A stretch of 64,000 nt of DNA. Origin: Solen grandis. Lineage: Eukaryota > Mollusca > Bivalvia > Adapedonta > Solenidae. Under the pieces are notes generated by a model that saw only the letters and a list, made by a program, of their open reading frames with translations, searched no databases and was not told the origin of the DNA. Within the stretch, counting starts at the first letter, position 1. Each line of letters starts with the position of its first letter. The translations under genes were made by a program, and so were the position numbers. The DNA lies in assembly GCA_021229015.1 (NCBI GenBank), contig CM037783.1, positions 1,456,725 through 1,520,724 on the forward strand. The letters are read 5' to 3'. Below, piece after piece: positions 10,531 through 20,400 of the stretch.

Positions 10531-13434
10531 ATGGTGGCTGATTTCTGCCATTCCGTGTTTCGTGTTGCGGGGCGAAGTTTCGCCCCGAAATGTCGAAATC
10601 TCGCGGCGAGATTTCGGGGCGAAAGGTCGAAAACACGAAAATGCCAGAATTTCGGGGCGAGATTTCGGGGCGAAAACTCGAAATTTCGCCCCGCAACATG
10701 AAACATAATATTTCGTCATTTCGCCCCGAAATCTCGCCCCGAGATTTTGACATTTCGCCGCGAAATCTCGCCCCACTTCGCGCCCCCATATTCCTCATTT
10801 CCCAACCCGCCAGGCGAGAATAAATTTCGTTCCGGACGAAATAATCAATATTTCGTCTTTTCGACTTTTCGTGCGGCGCCCCGCCAACCCGCCAGGCGAG
10901 AATTCGCCTTCCGGTACATATTGTACGCATGCGCAGACACCTTTTTTCAGGCGCAGACGCTTTATTTCTCTAATTACTGCACGGTAAGTGATACATATTT
11001 CATGGAATAAAGATGCTAGAAATATCTGATGAGTCATCATTACCTGAACGTTTATGTTGACATCGATAAGGACCATTTGATTTTAGCCCATATACAAGAT
11101 TCTGACGCCAGACATTCAAATATCCTGGAGTATTTGGTTAAAAGAAAATACCTACACGATCTCTCACTTTCATATCATATATCTATTTAAATCCTTCAAA
11201 TGTAATAAACTGTCTAAGGTTTTAAAAAGCAGACTTAAAAAATAACTTTCAATATTCAATAACAGTCAGAATATTATTATTATGTCTGCAGTTCTCGACA
11301 ATGAACTTCAAATGAGTTTGCCATGGGTAATGTGCACATACAGAGGTAAAATCTATGAACAACAGTTGCACTTAGGTTCTTTTTTGTTGGTTTACATAAA
11401 TAAGTGATCGTCTGCTTGCTGAGTGTTGACTAGTGGCTTAAAAATGATAAAAAGGAGCATTTGTGAAAATGGTAGAAAAATGTTACCTCTTCATCAATTT
11501 CAAATGATTTTTTGTTATACTTATGCAAAACATTTTCAATGCATTAATGAATCAGAAAAAAAAGATAATCAATTCTGTTTATTGTCAATTATTTCTCTGT
11601 TAAATTACTTCACACATCATACATGACGTTGAGTATTGAATTTGTATAAAAAGCTTGAGAATACCAATAGTAAGAGAACTGAATACTTGAGGATAGATCT
11701 TGACATAGTATGTGACTTATAGATATAAGCCTACACACTTTTATTGTATTATGTAAATATTTATCATGTTTAACAGGACTTATCGAGATTTTGATTTTTT
11801 TTTTCTTCAATTTTCTTTATATATCTTATGATAAAACATTCTTTAACAGATCTAACCCATAACCTTTATGTAATCCTGACATGGATGCTATCCTGGATGA
11901 GCTAGAGGAATTTTAGTGAACAACGGGTAAAATACATATTTTCTGATCTTTGATGAGTGTAAAACTCTGAGTGTGTGTGAGAGAGATTTTGTGGAAAGTT
12001 GGATAATTTCATAATGAAAGATAATTATTTGCTTTCATTAAGGCTAGATCTATTTGAATTCAAAATAGATATACTTTTGTACTTTTTGCATTTCATTTTA
12101 CTTATTTTTGCGCGAGTTTTATATATCAATGCCATTAAAGCTCACAAGAGTTATTTACCTGATTGCAACACCATGGACATCAGTCAATATCCCGACTATT
12201 TCCGTGTATGTATATCCGGCAAAAAGTATTCACGCATCAAATCACTTTCTTTGGACCGTTAAGGCATAACTATGTATAAAGTATTTATTTCTTTTTTCCA
12301 TACCTACATGCTATATAAAGCATATAGGGTAAAGCAATACTTTTTACACCATAAACCTTTTCGCTTAAAATCTGTAATTAAGCCCATCTGGTCACATATT
12401 TTTTATTTAAAAAACAACAACAACAAAAAACGTGAGTGTGAAAAGGAGAAAGAGGGGGGGGATGTAAAAAAAAGGGAGAAAGAAAGAAAAAAAAAATGAA
12501 GAGGAAGAGAATCAGAAAACATGCTTGATATTCACATAGAACTGCCTGTGAAGTAAGGTTGGTGTCGACATGATACCAATATCATTTCATAACACATACA
12601 TATTTACATGTAACGTGTAATATATGCAACGTATTCAATCAGTATAAACTAAAATATTCAAAAACATAAAAGCAAAAATTAAAAAATATTTTAAACAGAG
12701 ATTCCCCTTGATTCATTAATGAACTAATAATTTCGTTTCACAGTGGCTCTGTTTTCTATATTCCTCGTCTGTAGTCAATGGTTCGTTTATACATAGCTCT
12801 GACACAAGATAGAGTACTTTGAACTGTTTAATAAAGGATACTATCACCATAACCATTTAAACCAGAAAACATTTCTTTGATTTGTTTCGCTTACACGTGT
12901 TTACATTCAATTTGCGCATTCTTACAATATGTACCGGAAGGCGAAATGCGAAATATTGAATTCTCGCCTGGCGGGTTGGCGGGGCGCCGCACGAAAAGTC
13001 GAAAAGACGAAATATTGATTATTTCGTGCCGCGGGGCGAGATTTCGCCCCGAAATGCGAAATGTTTGATTCTCGCCTGGCGGGTTGGCGGGGCGCCAGGC
13101 GAAATGTCGAAAAGACGAAATATTGATTATTTCGTGCCGCGGGGCGAGATTTCGCGACGAAATGTCAAAATCTCGGGGCGAGATTTCGGGGCGAAAGGTC
13201 GAAAACACGAAATGTCGAAATCTCGGGGCGAGATTTCGGGGCGAAATGACGAAATATTATGTTTCGTGTTGCGGGGCGAAATTTCGAGTTTTCGCCCCGA
13301 AATCTCGCTCCGAAATTCTGGCATTTTCGTGTTTTCGACCTTTCGCCCCGAACTCTCGCCGCGAGATTTCGACATTTCGGGGCGAAACTTCGCCCCGCAA
13401 CACGAAACACGAAATGGCAGAAAGCAGCCACCAT
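10531..13434. mobile_element. Large foldback transposon with GC-rich palindromic arms and 8-bp target duplication
   Basis: The element starts ATGGTGGCTGATTTCTGCCA and ends with the inverted counterpart (reverse complement ATGGTGGCTGCTTTCTGCCA). It is flanked on both sides by the direct repeat ACATTACT (10523-10530 and 13435-13442). The arms, about 390 bp on the left and 500 bp on the right, are built from nested palindromic words such as GGGGCGAAATTTCGCCCC. The right arm has one extra internal duplication (two copies of 'ctcgcctggcgggttggcgg'). The roughly 2 kb centre is AT-rich and shows no transposase, so the element is non-autonomous. An 8-bp duplication suggests a hAT-like transposase in trans (inference). 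It lies in the intron between the two EF-hand exons. Confidence 0.85.
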
Positions 13435-13629
13435 ACATTACTGATATATGTGCTGTAAACAATGGCAACACCATGTATTAAATAATTTTTCACTCGGAAA
13501 CTATAAGTATAATGTATAATAAATGTAGCAGAATAGAATCTGATTGAAGCGATCCTTTTTTAAATATTGTATAAAAGATAAAGATTTTTGCGATGTTACT
13601 AAATAGATGTTAAAATAAAATATATTTAC

Positions 13630-13751
13630 TATTCCGGTCTTGGTTTTGAATAAAATGGCTCCATTCCGACTGTGAAATTCTGCCGTCACCTGGATTAATG
13701 TCCACAAAGAGAAACTCAGTTTCAGACTGACTTCTTTGTTGAAGGCTGAGG
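13630..13751 (-). CDS. EF-hand protein, upstream exon (one EF-hand motif)
   Basis: Bounded by an acceptor (TTCACAG then CCTCAG) and a donor (CGGAATA then GTAAAT). The 122 nt exon reads SETEFLFVDINPGDGRISQS followed by EWSHFI, an EF-hand with loop D-I-N-P-G-D-G-R-I-S-Q-S-E, one residue longer than canonical. It ends in phase 1 and its last base plus the first two of 10058-10249 complete a Lys codon. It starts with one base of a split codon, so another coding exon should lie upstream on the minus strand; I could not find it. The intron to the next exon is about 3.4 kb and contains the foldback element 10531-13434. Confidence 0.7.
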
Positions 13752-13769
13752 CTGTGAAGAAACAAGTCA

Positions 13770-14074
13770 AATTTCACCAACCTTTCTTAGCTTCGTCGGA
13801 AACCTACGAAGGACGTAGGTTATTACTTTACTTTTGTTTTTGTTTTATCTGTTATTCGAAAAACAGCGCTCCTATTGGCTGCCGCATGATAAAGTGAGGG
13901 ATTATTGGACCAATGGAAACTATCGTTGTCACATCAACCATTTCATAGGGCTACGTCCGTGGATTTCTATGTGTTGGATAATGTCTGTTTAGACATATCT
14001 ACAAAGAAAAGAGGACCAAAGCGAGCGTAGGCTTCTATTATTCAGAGAAATATCTCAGTAGATTTAATCCGACT
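13770..14074. repeat. Diverged dispersed repeat, copy 1
   Basis: Shares ordered blocks with 19914-20080: 'cgtcggaaacctacga', 'accaatggaaactatcgtt' and 'acgtccgtggattt'. The two copies are well diverged and carry no ORF. Family unknown. Confidence 0.45.
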
Positions 14075-14078
14075 TTAA

Positions 14079-14227
14079 AGTCACCCAAAATTTATGAATC
14101 ACTTGATTTTATCTAAAAAGATCGATATATTTATTGCATGGTAAAACAGAAATATGTTCTAATGGAATACACCGCTTCTAAATTTGATATTTCCGAGCTT
14201 CTGATTAGCCATAAATTTAGGGTGACT
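14079..14227. mobile_element. Small MITE, 149 bp, TTAA-flanked
   Basis: The left end AGTCACCCAAAATTTATG is mirrored by CATAAATTTAGGGTGACT at the right end. Each end is directly flanked by TTAA (14075-14078 and 14228-14231). TTAA duplication is characteristic of piggyBac-type transposition, though the terminus does not begin with CCC, so a TA-inserting family is an alternative. Confidence 0.6.
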
Positions 14228-14231
14228 TTAA

Positions 14232-14740
14232 TGATAATACTGAGAATTTAAGATGTGGACGAGACACGGTCTTATCTACCAGTTTTTCACCCGATTCAGA
14301 TTTTACGATTCACGACCGTAGTATACTCATTTGTTTAATCAACTGTTTTATTGGTCGCTATGGTTATAACCAAACGACGAAGCGCTCGCCAAATATCTCG
14401 TGGTTAATATTAGTAGTGAAACATAAAAGGCTGTCGTGTGTATCCGACGAAGACCGATACTGTGAAATATAGGAATTCATTTCTGTATGCTCGCTTTCCT
14501 GATAATATACCACAATACATCATTTCATAATTATTTTATTGTTAATTAAAAATTCATTGTTTATGTCCTAATACGTTCTGTAAAAATTGTATTGGTAGGT
14601 TAAACCATACCATATACAAGTGTTTAAGTATTAAATACGTATTGTTGATGGAAATGAGTCGTATCACTACCTTCAAGCAATGGATCAGCAGATCAAAATG
14701 TTAAGTCTTTCACGTACACATTTATGATTTGACTTGGCTT
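14232..14740. other. Non-coding, nothing recognised
   Basis: No exon or RNA gene supported. The remaining sequence is AT-rich. Confidence 0.4.
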
Positions 14741-14855
14741 GCCTATTTGAGTTTACCGTCGCTTCAACAGTATTTCTGTAATATATCGACGTCCAACTAA
14801 TTACAATTGGAGGAAGACCCCGAATGCACGGAGGCATCCGGTAGAACGTTTATGA
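14741..14855 (-). mobile_element. SINE family B, 3' fragment
   Basis: Carries the diagnostic block 'gtttaccgtcgcttcaacag', 'atcgacgtccaactaattac' and 'ggaggaagaccccgaatgca', diverged from the good copy at 51766-52017. Only the half distal to the tRNA-like head is present. Confidence 0.65.
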
Positions 14856-15840
14856 ATTGACTGAAGTTAAGATGGCATATATATATAAAGAGAATTTTCT
14901 TTGTGTAGATTATTTTATGACGAAACAGATAGATATATAATTATCAATGCATACAGTAAAACAAATTAATCAAACGAAAAATAACTTACCTTTGCGCCAT
15001 GCAAAATATAAATATAAAAACCAGTACAATTCGCACCATCCTACAATAAATATAAAAAAGGAACAGTTTAGGACAAAATCAAATAACCTTTTTTTAATGG
15101 CGATTTTTTTTAAAATTAGGGACAAATAAGCTGCATACGTTTGACAATATCAATAAAAATCTAGATATATTAACCTTTAAAAAAAAACACAGTAAACAAT
15201 ACAGTACGGTGTCCACAGAAGGAAATTACCATAGTAGAACAGATAATTTCTTTGGGCTTAATTTCCCCATCCATAAATATGTTATTTTATAATATAATCA
15301 ATGTAATAAACACTTAATATGTCCGTCGACGAATCGTGACGAAGACCACGCCTGATGAACCGTCGACGAAGAAATCTTATCCGTCAATGAAAAAGGTATG
15401 TCATGATTTTAGACGGAAAGCGTTTTTATTTTTGCTGGTAAGCTCATTTCTGTTTAGATAGTTTGATGCCAAATGTCATTGTTCTTTTTGTGAGACTATA
15501 TTCATAGAATATCAATAAAATATTTCTTATTTTCAAGACACATTTAATATAAAATTCATTGCAGAACTATTTAATACCTGTTGACCTACTGATTTTAAAC
15601 ATACATTCACTTTTATCATAGTTGTCATCAATGTCTTGTCTACTTTATATGAAATATCTCCTACATTTAAAAATAAATATCCTGAGTTTCTCACTATTAA
15701 TTATATATTTTCTCTCGCCTTTCTCGCACCTTACAGTCAATCACGTACTTGACCACGAACGTGGTTAGCCGCATTGCCCCCCTCTGTGGTAAATTCGATT
15801 CGAAATTAGCCAAATAAAGTTTAAATAAGGTGATTTAGGT
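14856..15840. other. Non-coding AT-rich stretch
   Basis: No gene supported. A 'gtcgacgaa' motif is repeated at 15322-15372 (gtccgtcgacgaatcgtgac and ccgtcgacgaagaaatc). Confidence 0.4.
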
Positions 15841-15849
15841 GAAATTACG

Positions 15850-16240
15850 ACCAACTACGTTGAACTAGAAGCAAAGGATGAGGTTATCTATGAACGCACT
15901 ACGACTTCTACGGGCAACAACGTTGAACTATCCGTGAACTACAAGTACGCACAGCTACGGTAAACAAGGGTCAAATGTCTTGAACTGCGGTAAACTATCA
16001 CCAAAATATGTTAAGAAGTGATGAGCTTAAGACGATCATATCATGGATGTCTTGAAGTTCAAACTACGTCTGTAACTACGGTAAACTACGGTTGAACAGC
16101 GTCTTACGTCTAAAGTCAACTACATCATCTACGGTCATCCGATACTACGGTCTACTACGTATCGAGGGCTTGGTATAAAACGATGGTAACTGCGTATAAA
16201 TAAAGAATGTTACAAATAGTTTTGCACCAAGCCCTCGTTA
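15850..16240. repeat. Degenerate CTACGG-word repeat with terminal 12-bp hairpin
   Basis: The words 'aactacggtaaac', 'ctacggt' and 'gaactac' recur many times between 15850 and 16160. Next comes an exact 12 bp inverted repeat, CGAGGGCTTGGT at 16163-16174 and ACCAAGCCCTCG at 16226-16237. No coding potential. Function or family unknown. Confidence 0.5.
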
Positions 16241-16335
16241 CGTGGTCGTGAAATCCGGCCAATTAACAGCTGTAAAAGACATAACTACTTCCCACTTCTT
16301 AGGAGAGTCATTTTATTGGTGCTGTTGTAGTGCTG

Positions 16336-16530
16336 GAGTTTACCGTCGCTGTGACAGTATATCAGGCATATAGCGACGTCCAAATAATAATAATAATACA
16401 GTTGGAGGAAGGACTCGAGTGTACACAGGCATCCAGATAGATCCGCAAGTCAGCTTGAAGGCTTTTACACATGAACAATTTGAGTATCCCTGCTGGGACT
16501 AGAACGCACAGTGGTGAGGGGCTAATCAAG
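16336..16530 (-). mobile_element. SINE family B copy, diverged
   Basis: Contains 'gtttaccgtcgctgtgacag', 'atatagcgacgtccaa', then a small (AAT)n expansion, 'ggaggaaggactcgagtgta' and the degraded tRNA-like head 'cgcacagtggtgaggggc'. It ends about 25 bp before the tandem-repeat element at 16557. Confidence 0.65.
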
Positions 16531-16556
16531 TAACAGTAAGTCAGTAACTCATTTTT

Positions 16557-17716
16557 AGCTCGACTATTCGAAGAATATGAGAGCTATTGTAGTCGCCCTT
16601 GCGTCGGCGTTGGCGTTGCAGCTTTTGGTTAAAGTTTTGGGTGCAAGTTACTATCAACCTTATATCTCAATAACCATTTATGGTATTGACTTGAAAGTTT
16701 ATAAATATGTTCAGGGGCATCAGACAACCAAGGTAGATAACTCTTGATGGAATTTAATATGAATTATGGCCCCTTTTTAACTTAGAAATTTTGGCTAAAG
16801 TTTTGCATGCAATAGAATATTTGGTTAAAGTTTTGCCTGCAAGCTACTATCTAGTTTGTATCTCAATAACCATTCATGGTATTGACTTGAAAGTTTATGA
16901 ATATGTTAAGGGGCATCAGACAACCAAGGTAGATAACTCTTGATGGAATATTACAAATTATGGCCTTTTTTAACTTAAAAATTTTGGTTAAAGTTTTGCA
17001 TGCAAGATACTCTAATGCTTATATCTCAGTATCCAGGCATGCGATTGATTTGATACATCTTTAATATGATTAGGGGTATCATACTTTCATGGTAGATAAC
17101 TCTTGATGGAATATGTTACAAATTATGGCCCCTTTTTAATTTAGAAATTTTGGTTAAAGTTTTGCATGCAAGGTACTTTCATGCTAATATCTCAGTATCC
17201 AGGCATGCGATTGATTGGAAATATCTTTAATATGTTTAGGGGTATCATACTTTCATGGTAGATAACTTTTGATGGAATATATTAAATATTATGACCCCCC
17301 TTTTAACTTAGAATTTTGGTTAAATTTTTGCATTCAAGCTACTATCCAGCTTATATCTCAGAAATTGCTTGTGGAATTGACTAGAAAGTTAAGGAGTGTC
17401 TTCAGGGGCATCAGAAAACTAAGGAGGATAACATTTGGTCTGAATTTTATACAAACTTTGGCCCTTTTCTAACTTGGATTTTTGGTTTAAGTTTTGCATG
17501 CACAGTGTTATTGTGCTTATGTCTCAGTAACTAGGCATGGGATTGATTTTAGACATCATAAAATATTAAGGGGTATCAGACTATCAAGGTATATCATTTT
17601 TGACTATTATTATGTACAGGGTATGTGAATGGCAAGAATTGAAATAGATTTCATTTTATTTACCATCAAGCATTTTGAATAGTCGAGCGTGCTGTCCTCT
17701 GACAGCTCTTGTTATA
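16557..17716 (+). mobile_element. Tandem-repeat mobile element (pearl/Helentron-like?), copy 1
   Basis: It begins with the near-palindrome AGCTCGACTATTCGAAGAAT and then ATGAGAGCT. Next come 'cgcccttgcgtcggcg' and about six tandem units of roughly 150-170 bp, each with 'ttttggttaaagttttgcat', 'atctcagtatccaggcatg', 'tagataactcttgatggaat' and 'ttatggccc'. It ends at 'tttgaatagtcgagcgtgct' followed by 'gacagctctt', which partly mirrors the start. The small ORFs here are repeat noise. Non-autonomous elements with a tandem core are known from bivalves (pearl group); assignment to that group is inference. Confidence 0.65.
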
Positions 17717-18258
17717 TGTGTAGTGGCCGGACTTACTCTATTTCAAATGCATATGGAACACCATTTGTAAGTCAAGAGTATACATTGTTTTACATTAAAC
17801 CGACTTTAAAGATATTGTCGTAAAATAGCGTTTCATAGCTAATGTTTGTCTGTTTTAAAGTATGTCTCCGACTATAAATAAGATTAGAATTTGAACTTGA
17901 TTGTCTGAGCTTTCTCCATATTGATTTAACAGCAACAGTCTTGTGAATGTTAACAACCGGAAATAGATTGTCTCCTAAACATACATCAATCTTTCTACAC
18001 ATAGTATGTATTTGTCCATAAACGAAGCTTTAGATATAGTCTTGATAATTAAAAAAAAACTAATGAAAACCTTCATAAATCAATATGAACATATAGGAAA
18101 ACATACTGCGTAAATTACATTGGTAAACTTACTGATATCGAATTTTGTTAAATCTGTAAAAGTCGATTTCGTGTATTTATGACATATATGTATATTCATG
18201 TAATGAAAAAACATGGTATCTCATTGATCATTTCTATTATAATTGCAGACAGACAAAA
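17717..18258. other. Non-coding, nothing recognised
   Basis: AT-rich. The minus-strand 70-codon ORF at 17790-18002 has no family signature. Confidence 0.35.
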
Positions 18259-18261
18259 ATA

Positions 18262-18373
18262 ATGCTGCGGTAGGTCGGTGGTTCTACCCGGGTACCTCTG
18301 TGTACTCGGGGTCTTCCTCCACCTGTAATTAGCTGGACGTCGCTATATGATTGAAATACTATCGCAGCGACGG

Positions 18374-18455
<82 letters not shown>
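18262..18455 (+). mobile_element. SINE family B, 5'-truncated, with a (CAA)n tail of about 80 bp
   Basis: Starts inside the SINE body ('gcggtaggtcggtggttcta') and runs through 'ctgtaattagctggacgtcg' and 'atcgcagcgacggtaaa' into an uninterrupted (CAA)n microsatellite at about 18376-18455. The head is missing, as expected for 5' truncation during target-primed reverse transcription. The poly-Leu ORF on the minus strand is an artefact of the tail. Confidence 0.8.
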
Positions 18456-18458
<3 letters not shown>

Positions 18459-18745
18459 ACAAAATGAAATTCACCTTAAAGTAATGATTTTGCAGAATTT
18501 GACATTGCTGTTGTTTTACGTGGAATTATATTACGCCAGAGTTTGGTTTGAATCCAACCTCTCATGCCACAAGAGCGTGAAATACAAGTAGGGTAATTAA
18601 TCAATGGATACTTACATTTTCATATTTAATGTGCAATGTCTTGCAGAGTAAGAAATGCATGAAAATCAAGCACCTTTATACACAGATTTCTCTTATCAGA
18701 GGCCACGTTGCATATCATATCTTAGTAAAAAACTAGCAGGAATTT

Positions 18746-19217
18746 ATGGAGGCATATTTCTGCCAGCCACTTAACCACTTAGCTATGTCGAAACTTTTTT
18801 GAAAAATTGTCACATATTCAGTTAGTATCTGGCAAGTAGAAAACTTTCGTGTTATCCTCTTAGGTATCTTAACAGAACAAAACTGCCTGTTAGTGCCCAC
18901 TACTGCCAGCAATATATTCACTTAAGATAACTGGATATCTCGCCCTTTTTCAAGTTACTAGTAATCTGTTTAATTATGTGGATAACAAGCATTTTTTCAT
19001 ATAATTAACTGGAAAAAAAGCATTATATCCAGTTAACCTAAGTGAATATGCGTTTGGCAGTAGTGGGCACTAACAGACAATTTAATCCTGTTAAGATAAA
19101 TAAGTGGATAACTTGAAAATTTTCTACTTGCCAGATAATAACTGAATATGTGACAATTTTTCAGAAAAGTTTCAACATAGCTAAGTGGATAAGTGGCTGG
19201 CAGAAATATGCCACCAT
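18746..19217. mobile_element. Foldback element, 472 bp, ATGG(T/A)GGC-terminus group, 8-bp target duplication
   Basis: The left end ATGGAGGCATATTTCTGCCA and the right end (reverse complement ATGGTGGCATATTTCTGCCA) bracket two arms that pair over most of their length. The arms include 'gccacttaaccacttagcta' and 'gcctgttagtgcccactact' and their complements. The direct repeat AGGAATTT flanks the element (18738-18745 and 19218-19225). The body is nearly one palindrome with no coding capacity. Confidence 0.88.
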
Positions 19218-19225
19218 AGGAATTT

Positions 19226-20228
19226 CTTGTGAAGTAGTGTTTATTAAATCAGTTGAAGAAAGGGCACGTCGTTGTGTATCAGATCTTTCTTTCAACATAG
19301 AGCTATTATCTAATGTTGGTTGGTTGTTGTTAACCATTTAAAATCTAAATAAACTATATTTATTATGCATCTGTATTGTTTCATATTTACACGCTTTAAT
19401 CGATAAATATTAGTGTTTTATTACTAATTAAACATATGGGTGTATTTTTTTATGTTGATGGAAGTACATAGTTGCACAATAAATGTATGTTATGTCAATG
19501 TAACGACAAAATGTTATGGTATATTATAGTATATGCATATTTTTACATGAATAGGAGCGTACCACCTTAAAATAATGACATTAAGTTATGGTATCAAGCA
19601 AATTGAAGACATTATTTAGCATGTCATTTAACTGATAATGCGATCGCCTTTTGTTTCTAAGTACATGTGTGATAATGAGGGTCAAATACTTATCTCAGCG
19701 TTGCACTTCTTGCCTTATGTATGTGGACGTTGCAGGTGTTATTGTCTGTGTTGTAGAATATAAACAGAAACGTTAGCCCAAAGTTAACCATTGCTATGGG
19801 CTATCATAAATGATTCTCTCCGAAAAGCAAACTGAAGTCTCGGGGGTATGTGGATTGCATTAACAAGAAAAACCTTCATTACCGACCATATTTAGCGGGT
19901 GCCCTCTATTCGAAAATTCATCTCGTCGGAAACCCACGAGCGTCTAATTCCGTGACTTGTAGGATATTAGTTAATATCTGCTTGGTATCGATCGCTTCCA
20001 TTCATAGGAATGTATGAACCAATGAAAACTACCGTTCTTACCGCGACCTTTCCACATGGTGACGTGCGTGGATTTGTATTTTCGGTTAGCCTGCAACAAT
20101 TTTGAAGTAAGCTAATTCATGAATTGTCAATGATAATCTTAATTGAGCATTTATGTTGTGGTGAAACTGTGCTCTTAACAATCATATTTAACCGGTTTGG
20201 ATTTTAGAAGTTGGACTGAAAATAAAGC
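19226..20228. repeat. Non-coding; contains diverged dispersed repeat, copy 2
   Basis: 19914-20080 carries the blocks 'cgtcggaaacccacgag', 'accaatgaaaactaccgtt' and 'acgtgcgtggattt', matching 13770-14074. The rest is AT-rich with nothing recognised. Confidence 0.4.
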
Positions 20229-20400
20229 TCACCGTCCTCAGTGACCGAGTGGTTATAGTGAGGGTCCCTGTCCGCGACATACCAAAACCGTAAAAAAAAA
20301 TGGTACTGGTATAGTTCCCTTGCTTGGCGCTCAGCATATAAGGGTAGTTCCAAGACTGGTTGGTCCGATGTCAGAATAATGTGACAGGGTGTGGTATCAT
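20229..20400 (+). mobile_element. tRNA-derived SINE (family A), split by a LINE insertion
   Basis: The head 'tcctcagtgaccgagtggtt' resembles a tRNA A-box region. The body has 'accaaaaccgtaaaaaaaaa', 'tagttcccttgcttggcgct' and 'agcatataagggtagttcc'. The copy stops at GGGTGTGGTATCAT, repeated after the LINE at 24244-24257, so the LINE landed inside this SINE. SINE-like sequence continues only briefly after 24257. Confidence 0.65.

Noticed and set aside
11881..11916. Short frame MDAILDELEEF followed by a stop inside the foldback element
   Set aside because: Eleven codons only, with no supporting context; chance expected.
10432..13493. Many overlapping ORFs of 60-150 codons on both strands rich in RGEISPRN-type repeats
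   Set aside because: They are translations of the palindromic GC arms of the foldback element; all frames and both strands stay open because of the repeat composition.
18237..18455. Minus-strand ORF starting with a poly-leucine tract
   Set aside because: It is the (CAA)n tail of a SINE read on the opposite strand.
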